Positions 44,235 to 53,427 are shown, counted from the first letter of the stretch. The stretch: 64,000 nt of DNA from CAIZGX01 sp046048875 (GCA_046048875.1 JBJOFG010000013.1:248001-312000); one strand, 5' to 3'. The notes: generated by a model from the sequence alone, not told the origin. Translations and numbers: made by a program.

Positions 44235-44606
44235 ATGAAGACATTTGAATTGTTAAGGAACGTATTGTTGGTGTCTTTGTTAGCCATGCTTACGTATGTG
44301 TTGTACAAGCGCATGTTACATGTCATGCGCAAGCAGCACGTTCAAGAAAAATTTCCAGCCTTGCCGAATGCATTGCATTGGACAGATTCCGGAGAAGGAC
44401 AAATTGCATTGAAGTTGAACATGAAGATGCACTTAGACATTCAAATCTTCAATACAGAAAATGCATCGGTGCTCACGCTAGCCAATGATGAATTCCCGAA
44501 AGGAGATCACATTTTCACCTTTGAAAAGAATCAGCTTTCTGCTGGAAAGTACTATTACAAAATTGTTTCTCCTCACGAACAAGCTTCTCAATACTTCAAC
44601 ATCTAA
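44235..44606 (+). CDS. Single-pass membrane hypothetical protein (123 aa)
   Basis: An N-terminal membrane helix (NVLLVSLLAMLTYVLYK) is followed by a short basic stretch and a ~75-residue beta-rich domain (LKLNMKMHLDIQIFN, GKYYYKIVSP) resembling an Ig-like or sorting-type sandwich. Sits between DUF493 and fmt, overlapping fmt by 1 bp (TAATG). I do not recognise a family. Confidence 0.6.
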   Translation: MKTFELLRNVLLVSLLAMLTYVLYKRMLHVMRKQHVQEKFPALPNALHWTDSGEGQIALKLNMKMHLDIQIFNTENASVLTLANDEFPKGDHIFTFEKNQLSAGKYYYKIVSPHEQASQYFNI

Positions 44607-45529
44607 TGTCGTTACGCATTGTTTTTCTTGGCACTCCTGAATTTGCGACTACTTCGCTGAATGCATTGGTGAACAGCAAACACGAAGTTGTTGGTGTTGT
44701 TACTGCTCTGGATAAACCCGCAGGGCGCGGACAGCAGTTGAACGAAAGCGATGTGAAGAAGTTCGCGGTTCAACACGGATTGAATTTGTTTCAACCCGAA
44801 AAATTACGTGACGAGCATTTCATTCAAGATTTGAAAAACCTGAATGCCGATTTATTCGTCGTTGTCGCTTTCCGTATGCTTCCTGAAGTGGTTTGGAAAA
44901 TGCCTCGATTGGGCACATTGAATTTGCACGGTTCCCTCCTTCCGCAATACCGCGGAGCTGCTCCTATTCAATGGGCGGTCATGAATGGGGAAACAGAAAC
45001 CGGATGCACCACCTTCCGATTGAAGCATGAAATAGATACTGGAGAAGTATTGGGTCAGCATAAAATGTTGGTGGGTCCGAATGAAACAGCCGGAGAATTG
45101 TACGAGCGCATGATGCACGAAGGGGCAGAATTGTTGGTGCGAAGCATAGATCTTTTAGAAGAAGGAAAGGTTCAACCAATAGAGCAAGAAAAACTTATTA
45201 CCAGCGAATTAAAGCACGCACCTAAACTTTTAAAAGAAGACGGAAGAGTCAGATTGACGGATACTCCAGCCGTGGTTCACAACCGAGTTCGTGGCGTGAC
45301 TCCCTTCCCTGGAGCATTCACTACCTTTCAAGGTAAGACCTTAAAGATTCACAAAGGCCTTCCGGAAGAAACCGAACATTCATTCGAGTTGGGTTCTTTT
45401 CATTCCGACAATAAAACGTATTTGAAATTGGCAGTGAATGGTGGGTATTACAATCTTTTGGAAGTTCAGTTGGAAGGAAAGAAACGGATGGCGGTGGATG
45501 AGTTTTTGCGCGGGACTTCGTTAAGTTAA
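44606..45529 (+). CDS. fmt: Methionyl-tRNA formyltransferase
   Basis: 307 aa, normal length. FLGTPEFA at the N-terminus, the folate-site LHGSLLPQYRGAAPIQWA with the catalytic His and Asn region, and the C-terminal OB-like domain (RVRGVTPFPGAFT) identify it. It formylates initiator Met-tRNA using 10-formyl-THF, which could be supplied by the fhs product encoded at 56.9 kb. It overlaps the preceding gene by 1 bp and is followed by a tandem repeat. Confidence 0.96.
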   Translation: MSLRIVFLGTPEFATTSLNALVNSKHEVVGVVTALDKPAGRGQQLNESDVKKFAVQHGLNLFQPEKLRDEHFIQDLKNLNADLFVVVAFRMLPEVVWKMPRLGTLNLHGSLLPQYRGAAPIQWAVMNGETETGCTTFRLKHEIDTGEVLGQHKMLVGPNETAGELYERMMHEGAELLVRSIDLLEEGKVQPIEQEKLITSELKHAPKLLKEDGRVRLTDTPAVVHNRVRGVTPFPGAFTTFQGKTLKIHKGLPEETEHSFELGSFHSDNKTYLKLAVNGGYYNLLEVQLEGKKRMAVDEFLRGTSLS

Positions 45530-45540
45530 GAAAAGGTAAA

Positions 45541-45630
45541 ATGCTCCGCAAGATTGCAAGCAAAGATGTTTCACAAGATGCTCCGCAAGATTGCAAGCAA
45601 AGATGTTTCACAAGATTGCAGGCAAAGATC
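45541..45630 (+). repeat. Tandem 37-bp repeat with AAGAT-linked mini-hairpins
   Basis: Two exact 37-bp copies (45541-45577 and 45578-45614) plus a partial third. Each copy is three hairpins, GC-TCC-GC, TGC-AA-GCA and GT-TTC-AC, joined by AAGAT. This is a fourth linker class of the same architecture. It starts 11 bp after the fmt stop. Confidence 0.85.
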
Positions 45631-45637
45631 AAAATCG

Positions 45638-45657
45638 GGTCGAAAAATTTTTCGACC
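45638..45657. other. 20-nt perfect palindrome between fmt and fabI
   Basis: GGTCGAAAAATTTTTCGACC. It could form a strong hairpin near the end of the fmt transcript, but no clear T-run follows, so terminator function is uncertain. Confidence 0.5.
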
Positions 45658-45750
45658 TTATAATTTTTGATCTCATGTCTTTTCAAACAAAGTGAACATC
45701 TCATTGTGAATATGCTTTCAGTTCAGTAAGTTTCAATGAAATAAAAAATG

Positions 45751-45758
45751 TATTTTTG
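45751..45758 (+). promoter_or_regulatory. TAnnTTTG promoter element of fabI
   Basis: TATTTTTG, 19 nt before the fabI ATG. An exact -7 match; the -33 TTTG is not at the ideal distance. Confidence 0.55.
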
Positions 45759-45777
45759 AGGTCTAAATCATAATACT

Positions 45778-46590
45778 ATGTCAAGTCAATTACTCAAAGG
45801 CAAAAAAGGAATTATTAGTGGTGCGTTAAACAACATGAGTATCGCATGGAAAGTGGCTGAACGTGCTGCAGAAGAAGGCGCTCAGATTGTTTTAACCAAC
45901 GCTCCAATTGCTATGCGTATGGGTGAAATCAACGGCTTGGCTGAAAAGATTAACGCTCCAATTATTGCTGCCGATGCAACAAGCGAAGCAGATTTAGAGA
46001 ACTTGTTCGACAAGTCTATGGAACACTTCGGTGGAAAAGTAGACTTCGTTTTACACAGCATTGGCATGTCTCCGAACGTTCGTAAAGGAAGACACTACAC
46101 CGATTTGAATTACGAGTGGTACAAGCAATCGTTAGATGTAAGCGCTATGTCGTTGCACAAGATGTTGGCCACTGCCTATAAGAAAGACGCCATTAGCGAT
46201 TGGGGAAGTGTTGTTGCATTGAGTTACATTGCTGCGCAGCGTACGTTCCCTGATTATTCAGACATGGCAGACGCGAAGGCGCTGTTGGAAAGCATTGCGC
46301 GCAGCTTTGGTTACCATTACGGTGCAGCGAAGAAAGTTCGTATCAACACTATTTCTCAATCTCCAACAGTTACCACTGCTGGATCAGGCGTTAAAGGATT
46401 CGACGGCTTCATCAGTTTCGCTGAAGAAATGTCTCCACTTGGAAACGCAGACGCATTGGCTTGTGCAGACTATTGCATCTCGTTGTTCAGCGACTTAACC
46501 CGCTACGTAACCATGCAAAACCTCTTCCACGACGGCGGCTTCTCATCAACCGGTGTTACTCCTCCGGTGATTGAGCGATTCACTAAGTAG
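45778..46590 (+). CDS. fabI: Enoyl-[acyl-carrier-protein] reductase (NADH)
   Basis: 270 aa. The Rossmann start GIISGALNNMSIAWKVAERA is the FabI-type variant, and the active site SYIAAQRTFPDYSDMADAKA places Tyr, Tyr and Lys at FabI spacing. It performs the last reductive step of each fatty-acid elongation round. It stands alone with its own promoter and is followed by repeat arrays. Confidence 0.96.
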   Translation: MSSQLLKGKKGIISGALNNMSIAWKVAERAAEEGAQIVLTNAPIAMRMGEINGLAEKINAPIIAADATSEADLENLFDKSMEHFGGKVDFVLHSIGMSPNVRKGRHYTDLNYEWYKQSLDVSAMSLHKMLATAYKKDAISDWGSVVALSYIAAQRTFPDYSDMADAKALLESIARSFGYHYGAAKKVRINTISQSPTVTTAGSGVKGFDGFISFAEEMSPLGNADALACADYCISLFSDLTRYVTMQNLFHDGGFSSTGVTPPVIERFTK

Positions 46591-46592
46591 TT

Positions 46593-46800
46593 GAACTTCG
46601 TTGTTCCTACTTCGTTATTGGAAAACCTACGGTTTTATTCCTACTTCGTAATGGGAAAACCGTAGGTTTTATTACTTCTGCGTAATTGGAACTTTGTTGT
46701 TAGAACGTCGAAGTCCCTCGTTGCTTGCAACCTTCGTCCATAGGACCTTCGCAACGATGTTGCCCTCAAAGCAATTCGCTTTTGAATAAACAGCATATAA
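46593..46800. repeat. Hairpin-rich intergenic region after fabI
   Basis: No gene is visible in the 343 bp before the ParD start. 46593-46690 has repeated units with stems AAAACC-TAC-GGTTTT, AAAACC-GTA-GGTTTT, TAC-TTC-GTA and variants of GGAACTTCGTTGTT. 46710-46795 is a reverse-strand CCCTCG/CCTTCG array with TTGC-TT-GCAA, TCC-ATA-GGA, CAAC-GAT-GTTG and AAGC/GCTT. Confidence 0.75.
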
Positions 46801-46840
46801 ACAGCACATATAAGTTAGTGCGTGTTCCAGATTAGCGAAA

Positions 46841-46848
46841 TAGGTTTG
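46841..46848 (+). promoter_or_regulatory. TAnnTTTG element of the parDE operon
   Basis: TAGGTTTG followed by TAAT and an in-frame ATG at 46853, again with 4-nt spacing. It may drive a leaderless ParD with 27 extra residues, or a short 5' leader before 46934. Confidence 0.5.
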
Positions 46849-46933
46849 TAATATGAAATCAAATTCAAAAAAGTCAGAAATGAATTTTGCTAATAATACC
46901 AATTATGGGTATTTTTACAAAAATCAGTTGACC

Positions 46934-47176
46934 ATGAGCAAAAACACTTCCATCACTTTCGGTACTTATTTCGAACAGTTTATTCAAAACACATTAAAGG
47001 AAGGTCGTTACAAAAACGCTAGTGAAATTGTACGCGCTGGATTACGACTGCTTGAAGAAGAAGAAAATAGATTGGCCTCATTGCGCAATTCCATTCATGA
47101 AGGAATCGCCAGTGGAACGGCAGAAGATTTCAATCCCAATGAACACTTAAAAAAGTTGAAGTCAAAAAAGAAATAA
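46934..47176 (+). CDS. ParD-like antitoxin (80 aa)
   Basis: The ribbon-helix-helix N-terminus MSKNTSITFGTYFEQFIQN and the NASEIVRAGLRLLEEEE helix are typical of ParD/CopG antitoxins of type II systems, with a Lys-rich end that would bind the toxin. I chose 46934 by family length; an in-frame ATG at 46853, 4 nt below a promoter element, would add 27 residues. It overlaps parE by 1 bp. Confidence 0.88.
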   Translation: MSKNTSITFGTYFEQFIQNTLKEGRYKNASEIVRAGLRLLEEEENRLASLRNSIHEGIASGTAEDFNPNEHLKKLKSKKK

Positions 47177-47481
47177 TGTCCACTTTTACTTTAACCAATA
47201 AAGCCGTTGCCGATCTTTCTGAAATTTGGAATTATACCTACGATACTTGGTCTGAACAACAAGCGGATAACTATTACAAACTAATTATTCAGGCTTGTTC
47301 CATCGTTGCAAAGAACCCGAAATTAGGAAAATACTATCACGAGATCTACCCTAATCTTTTGGGAAAGAAAACTTCAAAACATATTATCTTCTATCTCATT
47401 CAAGAAGATAAATCAATAGAAGTTGTTCGTATTCTTCACGAGAATATGGATTTGAAAGGAAATTGGAACTTCGTTGTTTGA
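47176..47481 (+). CDS. ParE-like toxin (101 aa)
   Basis: RelE/ParE fold with TNKAVADLSEIWNYTYDTWS, an Asp/Trp-rich first helix, and the C-terminal strand ERVRILHENMD-like segment (here EVVRILHENMDLK). ParE toxins usually poison DNA gyrase. Its final residues NWNFVV and stop come from a GGAACTTCGTTGTTTGA unit of the adjacent repeat region. Confidence 0.9.
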   Translation: MSTFTLTNKAVADLSEIWNYTYDTWSEQQADNYYKLIIQACSIVAKNPKLGKYYHEIYPNLLGKKTSKHIIFYLIQEDKSIEVVRILHENMDLKGNWNFVV

Positions 47482-47695
47482 ACTTCGTTGTTGGAACTAC
47501 GTTTTTAGAACTACGTTGTTAGAACTCTGTTGTTAGAACTACGTTGGTGGAACGTCGAAGACCCTCGTTGCTTGCAACCTTCGTCCATAGGACCCTCGCA
47601 ACGATGTTGCCTTCGTAACCATATTGCCCTCGCAACGATGTTGCCTTCGCAAAGCCATTTGCCCTCGCGAAGCAATTTGCTTCGCAATGTGGTAC
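47464..47695. repeat. Mini-hairpin array region between parE and the flavoprotein gene
   Basis: 47464-47550 is a run of GAAC-TTC-GTT(G)/GAAC-TAC-GTT units with GTTAG/GTTGG spacing. 47560-47695 is a reverse-strand array with CCCTCG/CCTTCG linkers: TTGC-TT-GCAA, TCC-ATA-GGA, CAAC-GAT-GTTG (twice), a decayed TAACCATATTG, CAAA-GCCA-TTTG and CGAAGCAA/TTGCTTCG. Confidence 0.85.
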
Positions 47696-47700
47696 TTTTG
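47693..47700 (+). promoter_or_regulatory. TAnnTTTG element for the flavoprotein-ribD operon
   Basis: TACTTTTG, 17 nt before the ATG at 47718, at the edge of the hairpin array. An exact consensus match. Confidence 0.55.
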
Positions 47701-47717
47701 CAACAGATAAATTTCAC

Positions 47718-48905
47718 ATGCACGGAAAAGGAAAACGAATAGCAGTTATAGGCGGAGGAGCAGCAGGAATGTTCGGTGCTATACGTTTGGCGGAACTGTT
47801 GCCAGAGGCGGAAGTGATTGTTTTTGAAAAAAGTAAAAACCTGCTAAGCAAAGTGAAAGTGAGCGGTGGCGGTAGATGCAACGTGACGCACTCGTGCTTC
47901 GAGCCGAAAGAATTGGTGAAGTTCTATCCGCGTGGTGGAAAGGAATTGCTCTCGCCGTTCTTTTCGTTTCAACCTTCCAACATGATTTACTGGTTACTCG
48001 ATCGCGGCGTGGAAACACATACCGAAGACGATGGACGCATGTTTCCTTCCACCAATAAATCGCAAACCATTATCGATTGCTTCATGAATGAAGCGGAAAA
48101 GCTCGGTGTTCAAATTAAAACCGAATACGCTGCAGACCTCTCGTTCCTTCAATCGTATGATGCTGTTTTAATGACCGCTGGTTCCAGCGAACTGGTTTGG
48201 AAAGACCTTGAAAACCACGGTGTGCCTTGCGTTCCGCGTGTCCCTTCCCTATTCACCTTCCACATAAACGACAAATCGCTTCATGAACTTTCAGGCATCT
48301 CTGTGCCACTTGCACAGCTTGAAATTCTCGACACCAAAATAAAAACGAGCGGCCCGCTTCTCATCACCCATTGGGGAATGAGTGGTCCCGCAGTGTTGAA
48401 AGCCTCTGCCTTCGGTGCACTGGCGCTTGCCGAAAAAAATTACGAAGCGAACATTCGCATCAACTGGATTAATCAATCGTTCAACGATACACTCGATGAA
48501 TTGAAAGATCTTCGAGAGAGTCATCCGAAGAAAATGTGCGTCACCTTCAACCCGTTTCAACTTTCTTCACGCTTGTGGACCTGGCACTTGCAACGCGCCG
48601 ACCTCTTCCTAAAAGACTGGGCCAACAGCAGCAACAAGGCCATTGAGGAATTGGCGAACTCGCTCACGCGTAGCGTTCTTCCCATGACAGGAAAAAGTAC
48701 GTTCAAAGAAGAATTCGTGACAGCCGGAGGAGTGGATTTGAAGCACGTGAATTTTCAAACCATGGAACACAAACTCGTTCCGAATTTATATTTCGCTGGA
48801 GAAGTGTTGAACATTGATGCGGTAACGGGAGGATTTAATTTTCAAGCCGCATGGACCACTGCGTGGATTGCCGCGCAAGGAATTGCAGATAAATTAGCCG
48901 AATGA
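47718..48905 (+). CDS. FAD-dependent oxidoreductase, HI0933/YhiN family (395 aa)
   Basis: An FAD-binding dinucleotide fold IAVIGGGAAGMFGAIRLAE opens the protein, with the family signature LLSKVKVSGGGRCNVTHSC at about residue 45 and the C-terminal AGEVLNIDAVTGGFNFQAAW. The family's reaction is unknown (BaiN-like members have been proposed to act on bile-acid-like compounds). It begins an operon with ribD and a transporter, each overlapping by 4 bp. Confidence 0.85.
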   Translation: MHGKGKRIAVIGGGAAGMFGAIRLAELLPEAEVIVFEKSKNLLSKVKVSGGGRCNVTHSCFEPKELVKFYPRGGKELLSPFFSFQPSNMIYWLLDRGVETHTEDDGRMFPSTNKSQTIIDCFMNEAEKLGVQIKTEYAADLSFLQSYDAVLMTAGSSELVWKDLENHGVPCVPRVPSLFTFHINDKSLHELSGISVPLAQLEILDTKIKTSGPLLITHWGMSGPAVLKASAFGALALAEKNYEANIRINWINQSFNDTLDELKDLRESHPKKMCVTFNPFQLSSRLWTWHLQRADLFLKDWANSSNKAIEELANSLTRSVLPMTGKSTFKEEFVTAGGVDLKHVNFQTMEHKLVPNLYFAGEVLNIDAVTGGFNFQAAWTTAWIAAQGIADKLAE

Positions 48906-49933
48906 GTCACGAAGAATACATGGAAATTGCGCTCGAGCTGTCGCAATACGGAATGGGACACGTTGCCCCAAACCCTATGGTGGGCTGCGTAATTGTGCAC
49001 AACGACAAAGTCATTTCAAAAGGATATCACACCGCATACGGAGAAGCCCACGCTGAAGTAGAAGCCATTCGTTATGTGGAAGACAAAAGCATTTTGAAAG
49101 ATTGCACACTCTATGTAACGCTAGAGCCCTGCGCACATTTCGGCAAAACACCTCCTTGCGCAAACCTAATTACCGAGATGGGAATTCCTCGCGTGGTCAT
49201 TGGAACGCGCGATCCTTTCAGCGAAGTAAACGGACGAGGCATTGAACATTTGAAAGCGCGCGGCGTTGAAGTCATTGAAGGAATTCTGGAAGATGAATGT
49301 CGATTTGTAAATCGTCGCTTCTTCACCTTCCATGAAAAAAAGCGTCCGTATATTATTTTGAAATGGGCGCAAACCGCCGACGGATTCATGGACAAGATTC
49401 GTGAAGAAAACGAACGGGGCTCCTTCCCTATTTCTTCTGTTGAATCGCGACAATTAGTTCATCAATGGCGAAGTTTGGAACAGGCTATTCTGGTTGGACC
49501 AACAACTGCGCTCAACGACGATCCTGCATTAACCGTTCGTTTGGTGGAGGGAGAAAATCCCATTCGCATCGTGGTCGATGAAAAAGGATGTCTTCCCGAA
49601 GAGCTTCAGTTGTTCAACAACGAAGCGCGAACCATTGCCTTGGTGGGCAACGGCGTTCAAGCAAGATACAACTGCGAAATTCTTCCTCTTGAAAAATCGG
49701 GTGTTGAAGAATGGATGCGTGTTTTGCACGAAGCGAATATTCAAAGCATTTTGGTGGAAGGCGGCGCAGGCATACTCAATACTTTCATTGAAAGTGGAAT
49801 GTGGGACGAAATGCGCGTCTTCACTTCCAACAATAAAATAGAACGCGGATTAAAGGCTCCGAAGCAAGAAGGAAAAGCGTATTCAGAAAAAAATATTGGA
49901 GAAGATCTACTAACGGTTAGGGTAAACAAATGA
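48902..49933 (+). CDS. ribD: Bifunctional riboflavin biosynthesis deaminase/reductase
   Basis: 343 aa. The N-terminal deaminase has GEAHAEVEAI (zinc His and Glu) and LEPCAHFGKTPPC (two zinc Cys). The C-terminal ~200 residues form the reductase (KWAQTADGFM, ILVGPTTALNDDPALTVR). RibD deaminates and reduces the pyrimidine intermediate of riboflavin synthesis. It overlaps its neighbours on both sides by 4 bp. Pairing with a flavoprotein gene is interesting but could be chance. Confidence 0.95.
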   Translation: MSHEEYMEIALELSQYGMGHVAPNPMVGCVIVHNDKVISKGYHTAYGEAHAEVEAIRYVEDKSILKDCTLYVTLEPCAHFGKTPPCANLITEMGIPRVVIGTRDPFSEVNGRGIEHLKARGVEVIEGILEDECRFVNRRFFTFHEKKRPYIILKWAQTADGFMDKIREENERGSFPISSVESRQLVHQWRSLEQAILVGPTTALNDDPALTVRLVEGENPIRIVVDEKGCLPEELQLFNNEARTIALVGNGVQARYNCEILPLEKSGVEEWMRVLHEANIQSILVEGGAGILNTFIESGMWDEMRVFTSNNKIERGLKAPKQEGKAYSEKNIGEDLLTVRVNK

Positions 49934-50793
49934 TGTATTTAATTTTAAGCGTTCTTACCAACGCCGCTATTTACTGGCTTTTCAAATACTTCGAGCGAAT
50001 TGGCGCGAAGATCTTTGAGACCATTGTCTTCAACTACATTATTGCTTTTTCGTGTGGAATTTTCTTTGTGCCGAATGTCTCAGAAGCCTTTCAAAGCGCC
50101 ATGCAATTTCCAATTTGGAGCGTGGCAGGATTCATCATGGGGGGACTCTTCATTTCGGTATTTTACTTCATGGCCATTACAGCCAAGAAGTCTGGAATTG
50201 CCATGGCTACGCTTAGTTCGAAGATGTCGTTGGTCTTGGCGGTTATTGCTTTGGCCTTTTTGGGGAAGGGCGAAATAACGGTGCTTAAGGCTGTTGCTTT
50301 AGTCATTGCCATGTTCGGATTGTATATGTTCAGTGTAGACCGAAAGAGCAAGTTCAATAAGGATATGCTTTTATATCCAGTTATTCTTATGCTCGGCAGC
50401 ACCAGTGTCGATTTCAGCATTGCTTATTTCCAAGGCTTCACAACCAATCAGAACGAACTATCTCTCTTCACCTGCATGCCTTTCATGGGAGCGGGAATGA
50501 TTGGAATAAGTATTCTTGTTTACAAAATGGTCTTCAAGAAAGAGTCTTTCCCGGTGAAGGAAATGGGCACAGGAACCTTGCTTGGCTTGGTGAACTACGG
50601 ATCTATTTTCTTTCTTGTTGAATTGTACCACCTAGGTTGGATGCCCGAGAGCACAATATTACCCGTGAACAATTTGCTTGTACTCGTAGTTGGCTCACTT
50701 GGAGCTGTTCTTGTATTCAAGGAAAATTTAAATCGAAGAAAAATACAAGGGTTGGGAATCTGTCTTTTCTCTTTGGTTCTGCTCCTTTTATAG
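49930..50793 (+). CDS. EamA/DMT-superfamily transporter (287 aa)
   Basis: About ten membrane helices and a duplicated EamA layout (LSSKMSLVLAVIALAFLGKG ends the first half; LPVNNLLVLVVGSLGAVLVF near the end of the second). The substrate cannot be read from sequence; its position behind ribD invites a guess at flavin or precursor transport, without proof. Its last 6 bp overlap the convergent response-regulator gene. Confidence 0.82.
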   Translation: MMYLILSVLTNAAIYWLFKYFERIGAKIFETIVFNYIIAFSCGIFFVPNVSEAFQSAMQFPIWSVAGFIMGGLFISVFYFMAITAKKSGIAMATLSSKMSLVLAVIALAFLGKGEITVLKAVALVIAMFGLYMFSVDRKSKFNKDMLLYPVILMLGSTSVDFSIAYFQGFTTNQNELSLFTCMPFMGAGMIGISILVYKMVFKKESFPVKEMGTGTLLGLVNYGSIFFLVELYHLGWMPESTILPVNNLLVLVVGSLGAVLVFKENLNRRKIQGLGICLFSLVLLLL

Positions 50794-51153
50794 GAATCGC
50801 GAAATATCGACAGGCTTTAGAATAAAGTCTTCAACGATAGAATAAGATTTTGCTTTCATGATATCCTCGGGATCGTTGGAGCTAGAAACAACAAAAATCC
50901 TAGCATTTGAAACAAACGGATGTGCGATTGACTCATTCAAAAAATCCCATCCATCCCAAATGGGCATATTGATATCAAGGATAATTATTTCTGGAAATAA
51001 ATCCTTTTCTTGAATTTTGCTTAGCGCCTCAAAGGCATCAATTCCACTAGAATAAATAAGTATCTCATCAAACTGATTAGACGCCTCAATGATGATTTTG
51101 GTTGTGAAAACACAAATCGGATCGTCATCTATTATGCAAATTCGTCTACTCAT
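50788..51153 (-). CDS. CheY-like response regulator, receiver only (121 aa)
   Basis: An acidic pocket (IIDDDP, residues 7-12), phospho-acceptor Asp60 in IILDINMP, a Ser/Thr switch region near FVVSSSND and Lys113 in FILKPV form an intact receiver. No output domain follows, so it must signal by binding a partner. It overlaps the kinase gene by 8 bp and is almost certainly that kinase's partner. Confidence 0.9.
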   Translation of the reverse strand: MSRRICIIDDDPICVFTTKIIIEASNQFDEILIYSSGIDAFEALSKIQEKDLFPEIIILDINMPIWDGWDFLNESIAHPFVSNARIFVVSSSNDPEDIMKAKSYSIVEDFILKPVDISRFL

Positions 51154-52966
51154 TTTCGAACTTGAAATATACCTTAAAAATCGTTCCTACTCCAACTTCG
51201 CTCTGGATTTCAATATTTCCGCCAAGAGCTTCGGCTTGATTTTTCGACATGAACAATCCAATACCTCTTGAGTCTGGATGTCTGTGGAAAGTCTTGTACA
51301 TACCAAAAATCTTTCGTCCATGCTTTTCTAAGTCAACGCCAATACCATTGTCCTGAACGCATAAAACAACATATTCTGGTGTGTTTTCCTCATAAAGTCT
51401 AATGAATTTATTTGGCTTAGAATCATCGGAATATTTAATTGCATTTGTCAGAAGGTTTAGCAAGATACTCTCGACATAAGCGGTAAGTCCTAAAATTTGA
51501 GTTTTTGTACTGATATCGTTAATTATGTTGACTCTAGAGCCATCGGCCAATGCAGTAATGCTGCCAATAGCCTTATTCGCTTTAGTAGACAAATTAATCA
51601 CTTCAAGATGCCCTTGTTTATTGGTCAACATAAGCGCCACTTCCGACAAATGATCAATAGTTTCAAGCAAATTTTCTGATGAAGTTTGAATATGCTTTGC
51701 AAAATCGTCACTTGCCAATTCAGGATGTTTTTCAATCAAAATTTTTGAAAGAACTTGAATGTTGGCAGAATGTGACCGCAGATTGTGCGAGACAATGTGA
51801 GCAAAATTCTTAAGTCGCAAGTTTTGATTTTGAGTAAGTTCAAACAACAATTTTTGCTCTTCTTCAAACTTCTTCTTCTCTGTAATGTCGGTCTCAATAG
51901 CTATGTAGCCATACAATTTCTGCTCAGCATCTAGCAGGGGAACAATGTTCAAGACTAACCAATATTCATTTCCAAATTTCCCTCTATTCAATATCTCAGC
52001 GGAAACTGGCTCATTGATGGCCAATTTTTCTTTGATATAGGCCAATGTTTCAGGGGAAGTTTTCTCAAACTGAAACATGAAAGGATAATTATCGATTATT
52101 TCTTCTCTGCTATAGCCCGATAATTTTATCAAACTGTCATTTACCCATTGAATTTTCTTATTCTCATCGGTAATGATTACACAATTCGTTGTGGTTTTAG
52201 CGACAAGGGAAAGTCTCTCAAGCTCTACTGTACGCAATCGAATTTCGTTCTCTAACCCTTCTGTCAGTTCTTGATTCCTTTGCTTTCCTGATTTCAGGTT
52301 TGATTGAAGAATTAAGATAGCATCGGCCAACTCACCAAGTTCATCGCTCTTATTTTTAAACTTTGATTGTACATCATAGTCACCTGAACTAAGGTGATTT
52401 GTAAACTGAATAAGGTTTTGAATTGGATTTGAAATACCTCTGGCGAAAAAGTAAAAGGCAATCAAGGAAAGTGTACCGAAAATTAAAATGGTCCAATAAA
52501 CAGGGCGTTCAATTTCTGTAATCAAATCAGTAAGTCTACTGTTGCTATATCTCAGTACAATTTCCCCTTTGAATGATTCTGTATTTACTGGAGCCGACTC
52601 GTAGACATAAGACAAGGTATCTCTGTTCGTCACCTTTAGCAATTCAATGTCTGCAGGATAGGAAGTTAAAATCTCGCTCCCAGATCCTAATGAGTCTTTC
52701 ACAACCACCGCTACAAAATCAAAATCATGATTAGCTGCAGCGAAGTCAATAGTTTTCTTTAATCCTACAAAGTCATCACTGCTCAATGATAACTCCACCC
52801 CTAGAGCAACTGTTTTGGCTAATTGATTGAGCTCTGACTTTTTGGAATTTACATACAACTCTTGAAGTTTTCTTGGATAATAAAACGCAATGAAAGCCAT
52901 CAAAAGAACAAGGCACAACGAGAAAGGAAACCAAATCTTAAAGGATATTTTCCGAATAAACTTCAA
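51146..52966 (-). CDS. PAS-containing sensor histidine kinase (606 aa)
   Basis: Two membrane helices (~10-30 and ~157-175) bracket a ~125-residue extracytoplasmic sensor. A HAMP linker follows (~178-230), then a PAS/PAC domain (~250-375, ending IAIETDITEKKKFEE), a HisKA region with His394 in IVSHNLRSHSANI, and HATPase motifs LTNAIKYS, DNGIGVD and RGIGLFMSK. All kinase motifs look intact. It lies 2 bp below the phosphate-binding-like gene and overlaps the receiver gene. Confidence 0.92.
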   Translation of the reverse strand: MKFIRKISFKIWFPFSLCLVLLMAFIAFYYPRKLQELYVNSKKSELNQLAKTVALGVELSLSSDDFVGLKKTIDFAAANHDFDFVAVVVKDSLGSGSEILTSYPADIELLKVTNRDTLSYVYESAPVNTESFKGEIVLRYSNSRLTDLITEIERPVYWTILIFGTLSLIAFYFFARGISNPIQNLIQFTNHLSSGDYDVQSKFKNKSDELGELADAILILQSNLKSGKQRNQELTEGLENEIRLRTVELERLSLVAKTTTNCVIITDENKKIQWVNDSLIKLSGYSREEIIDNYPFMFQFEKTSPETLAYIKEKLAINEPVSAEILNRGKFGNEYWLVLNIVPLLDAEQKLYGYIAIETDITEKKKFEEEQKLLFELTQNQNLRLKNFAHIVSHNLRSHSANIQVLSKILIEKHPELASDDFAKHIQTSSENLLETIDHLSEVALMLTNKQGHLEVINLSTKANKAIGSITALADGSRVNIINDISTKTQILGLTAYVESILLNLLTNAIKYSDDSKPNKFIRLYEENTPEYVVLCVQDNGIGVDLEKHGRKIFGMYKTFHRHPDSRGIGLFMSKNQAEALGGNIEIQSEVGVGTIFKVYFKFENE

Positions 52967-52968
52967 TG

Positions 52969-53427
52969 TTAGTTTTGAATTTTAATGATTAAGTAATTCG
53001 GAATATCTGGCGTATTTGCTGGTATAACAGCAATAGCTCCACTTGTAGATGCTACAAACTTTATAATATCATTTGGTGTCTCATGAAATGCTGGCGGATT
53101 TGCCCGACCTTGAAATACAAGCGAAAGCCAATACTTCTGCATGCCCGTAACCGACATTCCCATGACAACACTTGCAAACTCTTGCGCTTGCGCAGACTTT
53201 GATGAAGGTAGAACAATCGTTACCGCCTCTCCATTTGACCAAAGGCTATACTTCCCTTTGAACGTTTGCTTTAAATAGTCTTGAGTTAATTTGGATGTAC
53301 CAATGTTATTTCCAATAACAACAAGATTATTGGACCAAGTAACTTGAGCATTCGAGTCAAATGCGATCACAAAAGCAACAAGCAATATCAGCCATTTAGC
53401 CGAACGTTTTATGCATTTAAAATCCAT
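52969..53427 (-). CDS. Small periplasmic phosphate-binding-like protein (152 aa)
   Basis: I start at the ATG at 53427, which gives a signal peptide (WLILLVAFVIAFDSNAQ). The mature part, beginning VVIGNNIGTSKLTQDYLKQT, then FKGKYSLWSNGEAVTIVLP, resembles one half of a PstS-type substrate-binding protein (PBP-like 2). Small proteins of this kind are encoded next to porin and kinase genes in many marine bacteria. It overlaps the barrel gene by 11 bp. It may sense an oxyanion for the adjacent kinase; this is inference. Confidence 0.75.
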   Translation of the reverse strand: MDFKCIKRSAKWLILLVAFVIAFDSNAQVTWSNNLVVIGNNIGTSKLTQDYLKQTFKGKYSLWSNGEAVTIVLPSSKSAQAQEFASVVMGMSVTGMQKYWLSLVFQGRANPPAFHETPNDIIKFVASTSGAIAVIPANTPDIPNYLIIKIQN

